A stretch of DNA of 64,000 bases from contig NC_050097.1 of the NCBI RefSeq assembly GCF_902167145.1, forward strand, positions 113,927,982 to 113,991,981, in the 5' to 3' direction. The notes below the pieces were generated by a model. That model ran no database searches, had not been told where the DNA came from, and saw only the letters and a list, made by a program, of their open reading frames with translations. A program made the position numbers and the translations under genes. Of the stretch, positions 1-10,213 are shown in pieces. The stretch comes from Zea mays (lineage: Eukaryota > Streptophyta > Magnoliopsida > Poales > Poaceae). Numbering within the stretch: position 1 is the first letter of the stretch; every line of letters starts with the position of its first letter.

Positions 1-401
1 AAGTTCAGCTGGAGTTGAAAGTTCAACTCAGCTAAAGTCCAGCTCAGCTGAAAAGCTCAGCTGCAGCTGAAGAAGCTCATCACAGCTGAAGTTAAGTTTA
101 GCTGGAAAGCTCAGCTGCAGTTGAAGAAGTTCAGCTGCTTTTCAGCAAGAACACTCTAGGTTTCTCAACCCTAACCATGCTCAACCCAATAATGTTAGAG
201 TGATTTTTGGTTTTCAAAAATAGCTTTTAAATTTTGGGACTTGAGCTATAGCAGACACCTATACATGTGCGGAAAAGAATAAGGAAGAATTACATCATGC
301 AACACAAGATTTTACATGAATTTTTATACGTCCGTTGCATGAAGTCCTTGGTGCTTCCTTAAGTTCCTGTTTCTTTCTAATCATACACTGAGAACAAAAA
401 C
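1..401. repeat. AGCTG-rich low-complexity DNA and unassigned flank
   Basis: Positions 1-140 consist of imperfect, closely spaced copies of an AGCTCAGCTG-like motif alternating with GAAG spacers. Positions 141-401 are AT-rich with no coding signal that I can support. The stretch lies just upstream of the solo-LTR-like block and the gag remnant, so it may be the eroded 5' part of copia element H. No LTR boundary can be seen, so that assignment is inference. Confidence 0.4.
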
Positions 402-802
402 TGTTAGTACCCTTATTTGTTTTGTCATTAAATCACCAAAACCCTCACTTGGGGTTGATTGCACTTACAAGCGGGTCTCCGCCTGAGTGGGAAGTGGAGG
501 GCAAGGCCCACACACGTGTCAGCACCAGACCCCTGCGCACACCAAGGTCCTTCTCGTTCCGGGGCCCTGCTGGAGTTCGGTCCTACCCGGAGGCTCCGGA
601 CTTGTATGTATATAGGGGTCCGGTATCCTTCTGTGGGGGTCCGTACTTACTGAGGTGTGGCGTCTTTCTTTGCCACGTGGCGCCCTTTGGCCTGCCCATC
701 CGGTGGGGGTCAGGCGCGGTCCTCCGTGTGGCTAGGAGACGTCGTACGGGTGCGGTGTCTTTATGCTGTAGGAGAGGGTACCCCTGATTTAGGGTACCGA
801 CA
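402..802 (-). mobile_element. Solo-LTR-like insertion
   Basis: The block starts TGTTAGTACCC and ends GGGTACCGACA, so its ends form an imperfect inverted repeat with TG...CA termini. It is GC-rich against an AT-rich surround and has a TATA-like TATGTATATAGGGG near 605. Read on the - strand it begins TGTCGGTACCC, the type of start seen in several maize Ty3 LTRs (from memory). No internal region or second LTR is present, so a solo LTR is the simplest reading. The flanking 5-mers AAAAC and CTAAC do not match exactly, so the exact ends are uncertain. Confidence 0.5.
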
Positions 803-1103
803 CTAACCATGTAGCAAACAAGAAGCAAGGCAAGGAGTCTTGCAAAATTAAAAAATAGATTTGCTACACTTGCCGAAGAAAGGGACACCTATGCAAGGAT
901 TGTCCCATGAGTAAGTATCCTAAGCCTACCATGTCAATTCATTCATATTCGCTTAGGAGACCCAAAATGACATTTGTGCTAGAAAGGTAATTATTTCACC
1001 TAAAACTAGCACAAAGGCCATTTGGGTGCCTAAGTACTTATTAGCTAACCTTGGTGGACCCATCCAATAATGGGTACCAAAATGTACTTAATGAGTTTTG
1101 CAG
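803..1103 (+). pseudogene. Copia gag 3' remnant with zinc knuckle (element H)
   Basis: The reading frame through 859-903 encodes a CX2CX4HX4C zinc knuckle (CYTCRRKGHLCKDC), the nucleic-acid-binding motif of Ty1-copia Gag. About 110 bp further on are two short IWVPK/WVPK motifs typical of the C-terminal end of Sirevirus Gag, also present in the gag genes of G and E. Upstream, an in-frame stop lies before the knuckle, and another stop separates the two WVPK motifs. A TTTTGCAG acceptor-like sequence at 1096-1103 sits at the expected gag/pol boundary, as in C and E. This is a fragment; the N-terminal gag is not recognisable in the window. Confidence 0.65.
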
Positions 1104-3400
1104 GTACCCAGAGATGATATGAAGCTTTGGGGGTGTTTGAGCAGATTAACTCAATTCTTATCTCAAGCTATCAATCTTACATTGTCTATCCTTTAAGATT
1201 GACCCAAAGAGGAATTGAGTTGTTACATCACTAACTTCATATTCATCTCTAGCAAGAACTTGTGTTGTAGGGAATAAGGATTAACCTTTGTGGGAATCAA
1301 GCAAAAGGCCTACAACCAAGTGATATCCAAAGGATGGTAACAATTAATTCTTAAGTGCACATTGCTTTTAATTAGTATATTCCTTTGTGTATTTTGTAAC
1401 CACATAGAAAAAATGAAGCACTTGAGAATGAACTTAAAAGATTTTATCTTGCCTTGGAAAAGATCCAATTACATGGTAGACTGCAAGTTTATATTTTTAT
1501 ATTGTGATAATCTACATGCTTTAAATTGGTTGTATGTATCTTGTGGCATATTTCAAATTAATTATTGTATTATTGCCATGACCTATACATAAAGAGGATT
1601 ATCACATGTTCTTAAATGAATAGAGTGCTAAGTAAGAAATTCAAATTCTTAAAGCACTTACCAAAAGGGAAATTCTCTATATGACTAGAGTTGTGAGACT
1701 AATGTTTTTATCTAAGTGATTTATGTAGTTTCACAACATGAGAATGTGTTTCCCAAATCGAGTGTGTCATTCAACATTAAAAGAAGATCAATCCAATACT
1801 ATGTGAAGTATTCCCTCTTGTTTAAATTGGTTTTGAGTCTTCTACATTAATTACTCACCATGTTATGAATTAAACTTTCCCTATAAACTTAATTAAATAA
1901 TCATGCTACTTTTATCTCATTTCAATTGATGTTATGCATGATGCATGTAAGGATAATTTAGTTCATATCATGAGGTTTCCTTAATTTAGTAACCTTCTTG
2001 TCATTCATATAATAGAGGTTGCTAAAATAGAGGTTGCTAAATAGGAAACTATTGCTTGTATTTCAAATGCAATCTCTTTTAAGATATTTCATGGAAATTC
2101 ATAAGTAGAGATCGTGCTCTTTCAATTGGGAAAATCACAAGTATTAAAGGTTAATCTTCACCTAAAAGAAAGATTAGAAATGCTCAAGGCAAAGGTATGG
2201 AACTAATTGTTTCATTTGGTATGTGATCAATAATAGTTCCTTTCAAGTGACATTCTTTCAATTGGTAATAATCTATTCTATAGAAATAAATGTCAATATA
2301 AAGGTTAAATTCCTTTTGGCTTAAATTTGTAAATTGGTGCATATTGTTAATTCACTCCTCCATGTGCATTAACTTAAAAGGAATTTAATTTATGCCTTTA
2401 CGCCTCATAAATGATGATTTGTTTGCCATTCATATATAAATACCATCATTTATTAAATACTTCCTTGTACCACTAATATCTCTTTTTCAAATTGCTTTTT
2501 CGACTAGTTTTAAAAGGAAAAGAGATAACAAGCTAAAGAAGGTAGTCTCCACAACTGAAGAAAAGAAGAATACTTAGATGACACCATCTCATATAGTAAG
2601 ATCTTTCAATTGATATAACAAATGGTACATTCTATATGGTGTTAAGTATTCTTAGGCATAAGTTAATTCATTTCAAATTTGTCATGCCTTGACCAATATA
2701 TGTAATGTACTCCTCATGAGACTCTTAATTGAATTGAAAGTGCATTTGGCAAGTCATTCAAATACTTGATGCACATATCTAGTGGGAGCACATTATATAT
2801 ATCTTGTGTCATAGAGAATAAGTTTCCCTTGAGTAAGCTATACTAAGACAATCCATAATGGTAAATTTGTATCTCATTCATATGGATTGTAATCTTCGTT
2901 TTCCAAATAGCTACTCTTGATGTAGTTTAAAATTTCCTTTAGCTTGTATCAAGTGCATAATAATCCTTTTTGTTGATATTCATCATATGCATATGCACTA
3001 ACATGGATATGATTTTGAACTATAAAAGGTGCAATTAGTGATCCATACTCTCTAAATTTTGGAAACTTTCAAATTGATATCTTAGAAATCTACTTCAATC
3101 GATATCCATATGCTTCACACTGGATTGGATCACTAAGTTGTAAATTCTATACATAACTTGTCCTCATTGGTTAAGATATGAATGCTTGTGTGACTAACCT
3201 TGATAAGCTAGGTGCACTCAAGGTCAAGCTAGGTACATTATCAAGAAGACGTTCACCAATGATGGTGTATCAATAAAAGTTGAAGCCAAGAATAAGTCCT
3301 TAAGAAACAACCATGGACGAAGGGCACTTGGCTACAACCCATCTAAGCATATAACATGATCAACATGGGTTGTTTGAAGAGCAAATTAAGTGAAATGTAA
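1104..3400 (+). repeat. Element H non-coding spacer, left part
   Basis: AT-rich sequence without a credible ORF. Its segment 1340-2600 is recognisably similar, in the same order, to 11230-12100 beyond element A. Shared landmarks are the AAGCACTTGAG block, the 'ATATCATGAGGTTTC / ATATTATGAGGTTTC' block, and the 'ATGATGATT...CATATATAAA...ATCATTT' block. Diverged large direct duplication inside the spacer is the best explanation. Nothing else is seen in this stretch. Confidence 0.55.
3396..3400. other. Target-site duplication of element A (left copy, TGTAA)
   Basis: TGTAA directly precedes the TGTTGGGG terminus and is repeated exactly at 10912-10916 after the other LTR. A 5-bp TSD is normal for LTR retrotransposon integration. 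The match fixes both ends of element A. Confidence 0.95.
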
Positions 3401-4098
3401 TGTTGGGGACTTGTTCTCAAATGCTAAGAATTAAGAACAGGGCAACATAAAAAGTGTTAAGTGTTAAAGTCCTTCGTCCTTCGAAGCATTATGTCCCTTC
3501 GGGAAATAATGAGTTTCGGACGAAGGTCATAAGAGACATACCTTCGTAAACATAACAAGTAATGACGAAGGATTCATATAAAGCATGAAATATAATATAA
3601 GCATCATCATAGAATCATTTCTATTTTATTAACATGGAAAAATAGAAATGATTTCAAATTACAAATGTACCTTCGGTCCTGAGAGAAGATAAAAAGTACA
3701 AGCGTGACGCAAAAGCAAATGCCCAGTCAGCGTGAACAGTACGGGAGTACTGTTCATCTATTTATAGACGCGGGACGCAGCCCACGTAAAATTACATTTA
3801 TGTCCATTACATTTGTCAATGACTTATGGAAACCTGACAAGGTCCACGTAGTCTTTTCATCTTTAAGTCGGTTCCCCTCTCTGCTATCGCGACGAAGCTT
3901 TCCTGCGCACAGCTTCGGCTGTGCACCATCCTTCGTGGAGCTTGGTAATCAGCCCGTCCTTCGTCTGGTTCAGGCTTCGTCCTGACCGCACTTCATGTTC
4001 GTAATTCTGAGTCCAAAGGTACCTGTTCACATAATCCACTTGGAAAACATTGTCAAATCATGTTTTTGAGGACCTTCGGAGGACGAAGGCCCCCAACA
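3401..4098 (-). repeat. Element A 3' LTR (left)
   Basis: 698 bp, TG...CA ends. On the - strand the promoter TATAAATAG is at 3758-3766. The sequence is dense in CCGAAG/CTTCGG words. One mismatch to its partner LTR implies a very recent insertion. At the commonly used grass LTR rate of 1.3e-8 per site per year, one difference in 698 bp corresponds to roughly 50,000 years, with a wide error on a single change. Confidence 0.95.
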
Positions 4099-4118
4099 GT
4101 AGCCCCTCGCAATATTAA
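4099..4118 (-). other. Element A polypurine tract region
   Basis: On the - strand the bases just before the 3' LTR read GCGAGGGGCTAC. Element B has the related GCGAAGGGCTAC in the same place. A short purine-rich tract here is where plus-strand DNA synthesis would be primed, and it supports the - orientation of the element. Confidence 0.65.
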
Positions 4119-4254
4119 TTTGTTTGAAATAATAAATTCAGATTGCGATATGGACGAAGGCTTTATGCCGAAGGTCCGAAAAAACACCTTCCCTTTGCTA
4201 GAATAGCAACATTCAATGACAAGTGGGGTCTTTCAACTTTCAACGCATCAAGCG

Positions 4255-4262
4255 TATAAATA
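4255..4262 (+). promoter_or_regulatory. TATA box of the antisense gene in element A
   Basis: TATAAATA lies about 140 bp upstream of the ATG at 4405, inside the internal region and not in an LTR. Element B has TATATAAA at the matching place, about 200 bp before its ATG. The shared position in two diverged copies suggests a real promoter that drives the antisense gene independently of the LTR. Confidence 0.6.
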
Positions 4263-4404
4263 CGGCCATACCGCAAACTTATTTTGCACGCTTTCTGGCC
4301 AACCACTCTTGCTCACTCATTTTTTAGCTCTTGCGCACTGTGATCTGCTAAGCTTTTAGCTTTGAAGCTTCGGCTTTGAAAACAGTTTTTTAGTGTTTCC
4401 GAAG

Positions 4405-7400
4405 ATGTCTGAAGCTGCTAAGAAGGCTGCTGCTGAAATGAAGCTGAGTCTTGATGAAGAAAAGAACTTAGGATTTCTTATAGCAATGTCGAAGACCAAC
4501 ACAGAAAAGATCACCAGGGAAATTCTGGAAGGGCTGTCTGAAGATACTGGTGACAGTGAAAGTTATGATGTGGACAGCGGTGGCGAAGACTCCGAAGATC
4601 GCCCCTGGCGACCAAGCCATTCAGTTTATGGTAAATCAACTATCAAAGAGAATCATCTTGTTAATATGAGAGGAAGGTATTTCCGGGATCTGTCCATTGT
4701 GAGGGCGGACGAAGGGGAAAAGACTTGTCCACACCCTGAAGAAAATGAAGTTGTGGTGTACCGAAGCTTTTTGAAAGCCGGATTGCGATTCCCCTTGAGC
4801 AGCTTCGTCGTGGAGGTGTTGAAAATCTTCGAAGTCTATCTTCATCAACTTACTCCAGAGGCTATTATAAGGCTAAATATCTTCGTGTGGGCCACGAGAA
4901 GCCAAGGTCTGAAGCCTGACGCAAGAAGCTTCTGTAATGTTCATGAATTATTATATGAAACAAAACCTTGGGGCAAAGAACAGTACCATAACAACTTTGG
5001 CTGCTACAGCTTCGTCTCTCGGTCCGGGGCAAGCTGTCCCGTGCCAACCTTTCGGAAGAGATGGCCCGGGGATTGGATGACAGAATGGTTTTATGTGAAG
5101 AATGACTTATCAGTACGAGAAGACATCAAAGGTATAATTATGCGTCCTATTTGGCAAAGCTTCGGCCTTCGGAGGCCGAAGGTTGAAATGAACGAAGCCG
5201 CCGAAGAGTGCCAAAGAGCCTTCGGCGTTGTCTGCTCTTTTATAGGAACAAGGGACTTAGTACAAGAGCATATTGCCTTCAGGGTGTGGCCGCTTGCGGA
5301 GAAATGGGAAATGCCACAAGAAATCGTTAAAAAGGCCGACGAAGGTGGACTCGTCAGGTTTAAGTACACTTTTAAATTTGAAGATAAATTTATTGAGCCA
5401 GACGATGAGTGGTTGAAAAGCATTGACAATTTAAGTGATGAGCTGCTTGGGACATACTCGAAGGCCGAAGATACTGCAATGTCAGCAGCCTTCGGAGGCC
5501 GAAAAAAGAAAAGGCTGAATCGGGTATTTGATGCCATCGGGTTCGTCTACCCTGACTATTGCTACCCCATTCGAAGGCAGAAGAGAAAAAATACAACCTC
5601 TGCAAAAGAAGAAACTGCAGCTGCTCCTAGCGAGCCAGAACCGAAAAGGAAGAAGATAAAGGTTCTTACTTATCGACCGCGTTATATTGAACCAGCTTCG
5701 GTGCCTGAGTTTACCGGAGAGACTTTTTCGGCCACCGAAGCTGAAAAACCAGCTGAGCCAACTTTGCTGCCAGAAGTCACAGAAACAGCCGAAATACCAA
5801 CGAAGACAAAATTGGAGCAATCAAAAATTTTGTTATCAGAAACGAAAGAGAAGGCCGAAGCGCCATTCACAGAAAAAATGGAAGAGATAAAGGAAGCAAC
5901 CGAGGACTCCAAAACATCAGAAGTTTTGAGTCCTGTGGCAAACATTGAAACAGTAAGTAATCAAAAAGTGCCAGCAGTGACTCCGAAAAGAAGGAGAATG
6001 GCTAATGTGCTAGATGTGCTGGAAACGATCAAATTTTCAAGCACCCCTCCGAAGAAGGCTGCCGTCACTCCTGAAACAACAGTCGAAGCTTCGGGTTCTA
6101 AAGCTCCAGAGCAAGATACTGAAGCCGAAGCTGGGCCCTCAGAGCCCTCAAAGGCAAAGACCTTGGAAAGTGAGGCAGAAAAAATAACAAAGCCAACTTT
6201 TGCTGAAGGAACTGGTGTTGTTACCCCCGAAGCATCCAAAATTCGTGATTATATTTTTCGTCATGCTTCGGGGAAAAAATTAACAGAAAAAGAAGAACAA
6301 GAGGCCCAACACTATGCCCAAAAGTTGAAATATCCAAAGGGGGCGTTGATATTTAATGGCAGTGGAGAAGAAGATTTCTTGTATTGCCTCCCCGACAGCA
6401 AGGAAATTTCTGTCTGTCGGGAGATGAGCAGAAGCTTCGGATTTCCAACTTTAGAAGACGGACTTTCGGTGCTGTCAAAGAACGATCTGGCTGACAGCCT
6501 AGCTTACAACAGTTTAAAGGTGCGACAAATGGAATTCTTATATTTTTGTTGAATTCAAAATTTTTCATTTGTTTAAAACTATTAACACAGACATATTCCT
6601 GTCTGCAGGGCCTGATACTCAGCAATGCCCTCAGAGCACAGAAAGATGCTGAGGACGAAGGATGTACTATAGCCCTGAGCAACCTTCGTTCCGAAGTAAT
6701 TGAACTGAGGAACGAAGGTCTCGAAAAAGACAAAATATTGCATTCCTTAATAAATAAAATAAAAGAAGACGAAGCTATTTTCAAAGGTCAGGCCGAAGCT
6801 CAGAAGTGTGAAATTGAAAACCTTCGTAAACAATTAGCCAGAGCTAAAGAGGAATGCATACTTGAAGAAACAAGGCGAGAACTCAGCGACCAATGGGCAA
6901 ATCATTTAGAAGAAACTGTTAAAGAGCTTCGGTCAGCCAAGAAGAAATGCTTCGACAAATCTATAGAGTGTGTCAAGAAAATAAAAACTAGCTTCGCCAG
7001 CGTTGGCGCATTTTCGCAAGAAGAAAACTTTATAAGAGGTAACCCCGAAGGTCCCCTGGAATGGATCAATCATGAGGCGGAGGCCTTCGAGGAAATCCTG
7101 AGTAGCCGCGGTGACATCTGCGCTTTTTCTGGTGCCAGAGGGATTGCCACTATTTTGGAGGGGAAAGGATGTGAACATGTAAAGATTTTATCGCAGTCCG
7201 AAGCCACCTTGTCCACTGAAGATATAAAAGATCCTTCAGCCGAAGCTAGCGCGGTTGGGGGAAAATTTTTCACCGACATCTGGAACAACGGTGGTAGAGA
7301 AATGGCCCAAGAAATCATTCAGAAAAGCGAGAAAGGGATTCATGAGGCTAGAAAAGTAGCCGAGGCTGCTGAGAAAAACGCAGAGCCCGAAGGGCAAATA

Positions 7401-7631
7401 GGTACTAGCGAATAGTTTTCATTGCATTATAACTTTTAATTTTATAGTTCGTTCGCGATCTGTAATAATGATGTAATAGTATCCCGTCCTCACTCAGATC
7501 CTACTAAAGCATCTTCGGGCCCTCAGCCTAAAGATGACGACGAAATTAAAAAGATGGCCGAAGCTATCATGGATCAGGTTGTCGATCGACTGCTGAACGA
7601 AGCTGCAGAGATAGTACTTAGGGAATACTAA
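4405..7631 (+). CDS. Antisense PF04195-type gene of element A (three exons)
   Basis: Inferred exons are 4405-6519, 6609-7401 and 7498-7631. The introns have GT..AG ends (6520-6608 and 7402-7497) and the phases match (0, then 1), giving one open frame of about 1013 residues that ends TAA. The ATG at 4405 is chosen over an upstream GTG in the same frame. Residues about 110-230 (FPL...LHQLTPEAI...WFYVKND) resemble the 'putative gypsy type transposon' domain PF04195. The middle is rich in Glu, Ala, Lys and Pro. The exon 2 product is charged and heptad-like, probably coiled coil. The function is unknown. The gene runs opposite to gag and is conserved in element B with the same exon plan. Related antisense ORFs are known in the Tat lineage, for example gene 23 of maize Grande. 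Splicing is predicted only from sequence. Confidence 0.7.
6520..6608 (+). other. Intron 1 of the antisense gene (element A)
   Basis: 89 bp, AAAG|GTGCGA at the donor and CTGTCTGCAG|GG at the acceptor. The intron holds an in-frame stop, and removing it joins two open frames in phase 0. Element B has an equivalent intron at 26372-26455 in the same place in the protein. Confidence 0.65.
7402..7497 (+). other. Intron 2 of the antisense gene (element A)
   Basis: 96 bp, ATAG|GTACTAG donor and CACTCAG|AT acceptor, phase 1. Without splicing the frame stops at 7413-7415. With splicing it gains a 44-residue acidic and helical tail ending REY. Element B has a counterpart at 33634-33702. Confidence 0.6.
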
Positions 7632-8621
7632 GTGCTATTGCAAAAAACATTTGATATATGATTTGTGTAATATTCTGTAATCCTGTATGTAATATACTTG
7701 TTTTATGATTCAATTCTTTACGATGCATGAAACTTTAAACACGTACCATTTTTGAGTCTTCGACGAAAAAACACCTTCCCTTCTTTTCATGCTTCGTGAA
7801 GAAGAATTTATCATTTATCACGACAATATCCATAGTGTTCTGATAAGAAATATCCAAGCTTCGTAAAAATAATCTCCGAAGCTATACCTCGAAAATCAAT
7901 ATTGTTTCTCCCTGTAACTTGGCATGATTTGCCCTTTTTCAAAGCATTTTCCGAAGATCGATAACATGCCCCCTTCTTGTGCCACATGCAGCATGATGTA
8001 TGATGATTATGCTATGCAAAATGATGTGATGATGTTATGTTATGCAGAATGATATTTTGTGCCGAAGATACGCACATTCCTGCAATGGGGCACAATCTTT
8101 TGTATCAATACTGACTTTTTCATTATAAGCCTCCCTTAGGAGCTTCTTCGCCTTTTACTTCAGCGGAATCAGCGTTTATTTTTCGCTGTAAGTTCTGCAT
8201 CCCCTTAGGAACGTCTTTGGAACTTCTTCGCCTTTTACTTAGGCGGTATAAGCTCTGCATTCCCTTAGGAACGTCTTTGGAGCTTCTTCGCCTTTTACTT
8301 AGGCGGTATCAGCGTTGACTTTTCGCTGTATGCTCTGCATTCCTTTTGGAACGACTTTGGAGCAGAAAACTTACACTGCGCTCCCTTCGGAACGACTTTT
8401 TGTGACTTCGTCAGACTTACTCTGCGTTCCTTAGAACGACTTTTTGTTGCTTCGAAGGATTTTCGATAGTCCGAAGGTCCTTTTTATTATCACAAACCTG
8501 TGAAGAAAACATATTTTTCTTGTAGGAATCAACGAAACTAATTACATGAAACCTAAACAATGTCCTTTATTACAAAAAATAAAACTGAATGAAAAAGATT
8601 GCTATTAAGGTAGGATATTTG
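7632..8621. repeat. Convergent intergenic region of element A with hairpin repeat array
   Basis: No gene is seen. Positions about 8120-8460 hold imperfect tandem copies of an 80-120 bp unit built from 'CTTAGGA', 'AGCTTCTTCGCCTTTTACTT' and 'CAGCG..CGCTG' blocks. CAGCG and CGCTG arms pair across a T-rich loop at 8170-8188 and again at 8310-8328. The stretch lies where the + strand antisense gene and the - strand gag converge. Element B carries a related array at 34120-34370. A role in ending transcription from both sides is inference. Confidence 0.65.
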
Positions 8622-10139
8622 TCAATAGATGTGTTTTGACTCTGGCACGGTGCTGTTGACCGTGCGAGCTTCGGACTGTTCTCTGAAGTCCCTTTGATGT
8701 GGAGCATATTGGCTCCCTTCTGGCTGCTGGCCTTGTTGCAACGGAGGTGGAGGCGGGGGCTGTTGCCAGGAAGCTGAAGGCTGACTTGCCGAAGCAGCAG
8801 AGAGTGCAGGATGGTTGCCCACATATTCTGGGATGTAGGGCGAATGATACGAAGCAGTGTGCATGACCTGCTTCGGCTGAGCCTGTTGCGCGGCAGCTTC
8901 GGCTATCTCTTTTTGCTTCTGAATGGTAACATGACACATCCTGGTAGTATGACCTTTGTTTTCACCACAGAATAAGCAAAATATTCTTCTGGGTTGATCC
9001 CCGAATCTTCCGCCGAAGCCCCTGGCGCCTCTGCCTCTTGGAGCTGGTGGTCGGAAGGAGCTTTGCTGTTGCCCCGAAGCCTGTGAAGAGCACTGCGGTC
9101 TGTTCTGCTGACTCCCCTTATCATCATTCTGAGTGGAGTTGTGGATGGACCTGACATGCCTCGGATAGGATCTTCCTCCGAAGCCCCTGGTCATTTTGGA
9201 AAATCTGAAGGCCTCCTCCCTTCTTTGGCGAAAGTCATTGTCAGCACGAATGTACTCGTCCATCTTTTGGAGCAGCTTCTCCAGGGTCTGAGGAGGCTTC
9301 CTAGCAAAGTATTGAGCAGCAGGTCCAGGACGAAGCCCCTTGATCATGGCTTCGGTGACAATTTCATTGGGCACCGTTGGTGCCTGCGCCCTCAAACGCA
9401 AGAACCTTCTGACATACGCCTGAAGGTATTCTTCATGATCCTGAGTGCACTGGAACAAGGCTTGAGCAGTGACCGGCTTCGTCTGAAATCCTTGAAAGCT
9501 GGTCAATAACATATCCTTCAGCTTCTGCCATGAAGTGATCGTTCCTGGCCGAAGGGAGGAATACCAGGTCTGAGCAACACTCCTGACGGCCATAACGAAA
9601 GACTTTGCCATTACTGCAGCATTGCCACCATACGAAGACACTGTTGCTTCGTAACTCATCAAGAACTGCTTCGGGTCCGAATGGCCATCGAACATGGGAA
9701 GCTGAGGTGGCTTATAGGACGAAGGCCAAGGTGTAGCCTGCAGCTCAGCGGACAGAGGAGAAGCATCGTCGAAAACAAAATTTCCATGATGAAAATTATC
9801 ATACCAGTCATCTTCATTGAAGAAGCCCTCCTGATGAAGGTCTTTTTGTTGAGGCCTTCGGTTCTGCTCATCGTGGGTAAGATGACGGACTTCTTCAGAA
9901 GCTTCGTCTATCTGCCTCTGCAGCTCAGCTAGCCTGGCCATCTTCTCCTTCTTCCTCTGCACCTGTTGATGTAGCATCTCCATGTCCCTGATCTCTTGGT
10001 CTAGTTCATCCTCCTGAATCGTCGGGCTGACAGCCTTCCTCTTCTGGTTTCGGGCCTCCCGGAGAGAGACGGTCTCCTGGTTGGGGTCCAGCGGTTGCAG
10101 TGCTGCAGCCCCAGTCGCTGAAGCTTTCTTCGGTGCCAT
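8622..10139 (-). CDS. gag: Element A Gag protein (intact, 505 aa)
   Basis: This is the structural polyprotein that would form the particle and package element RNA. The start ATG at 10139 lies 75 nt downstream of the LTR edge, after the primer-binding site. Residues about 50-100 are charged and probably coiled coil. Residues about 150-290 fit the Retrotrans_gag domain (PF03732), with a recognisable QTWYSSL and ITSWQKLKD region. A zinc knuckle CLFCGENKGHTTRMC follows near residue 395; its spacing is CX2CX5HX4C, one residue longer than the usual CX2CX4HX4C. The C-terminal part is Gln/Pro rich with a run of six prolines. No protease or pol follows. The frame is open throughout, in keeping with a very young insertion. 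Confidence 0.9.
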   Translation of the reverse strand: MAPKKASATGAAALQPLDPNQETVSLREARNQKRKAVSPTIQEDELDQEIRDMEMLHQQVQRKKEKMARLAELQRQIDEASEEVRHLTHDEQNRRPQQKDLHQEGFFNEDDWYDNFHHGNFVFDDASPLSAELQATPWPSSYKPPQLPMFDGHSDPKQFLMSYEATVSSYGGNAAVMAKSFVMAVRSVAQTWYSSLRPGTITSWQKLKDMLLTSFQGFQTKPVTAQALFQCTQDHEEYLQAYVRRFLRLRAQAPTVPNEIVTEAMIKGLRPGPAAQYFARKPPQTLEKLLQKMDEYIRADNDFRQRREEAFRFSKMTRGFGGRSYPRHVRSIHNSTQNDDKGSQQNRPQCSSQASGQQQSSFRPPAPRGRGARGFGGRFGDQPRRIFCLFCGENKGHTTRMCHVTIQKQKEIAEAAAQQAQPKQVMHTASYHSPYIPEYVGNHPALSAASASQPSASWQQPPPPPPLQQGQQPEGSQYAPHQRDFREQSEARTVNSTVPESKHIY

Positions 10140-10200
10140 AGCGAGGGTCTATAGCTTCCGAAGGTGTTCAAAAAACTCGAAGTGGAAGTGAGTTCACCGG

Positions 10201-10213
10201 AGGTGGGCGCCAA
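10201..10213 (-). other. Element A primer-binding site
   Basis: On the - strand, directly after the LTR end CCCCAACA, the sequence reads TTGGCGCCCACC, a tRNA 3'-end complement of the TGGCGCC type used by many plant Ty3 elements. Element B has TTGGCGCCGACC at the same place. The following 25 or so bases (GGTGAACTCACTTCCAC) are also shared by A and B before they diverge into gag and pol. Confidence 0.85.

Noticed and set aside
422..787. 121-aa and 101-aa ORFs on opposite strands
   Set aside because: They fall in the GC-rich solo-LTR-like block, with no protein motif on either strand.
3704..3985. 93-aa ORF, repeated at 10517-10798
   Set aside because: It is entirely within the LTR of element A, antisense to its transcript; the exact repeat only reflects LTR identity.
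9141..9932. + strand ORFs of 122 and 83 aa
   Set aside because: Antisense shadows of the intact A gag; they are not preserved as a second antisense gene, unlike 4405-7631.
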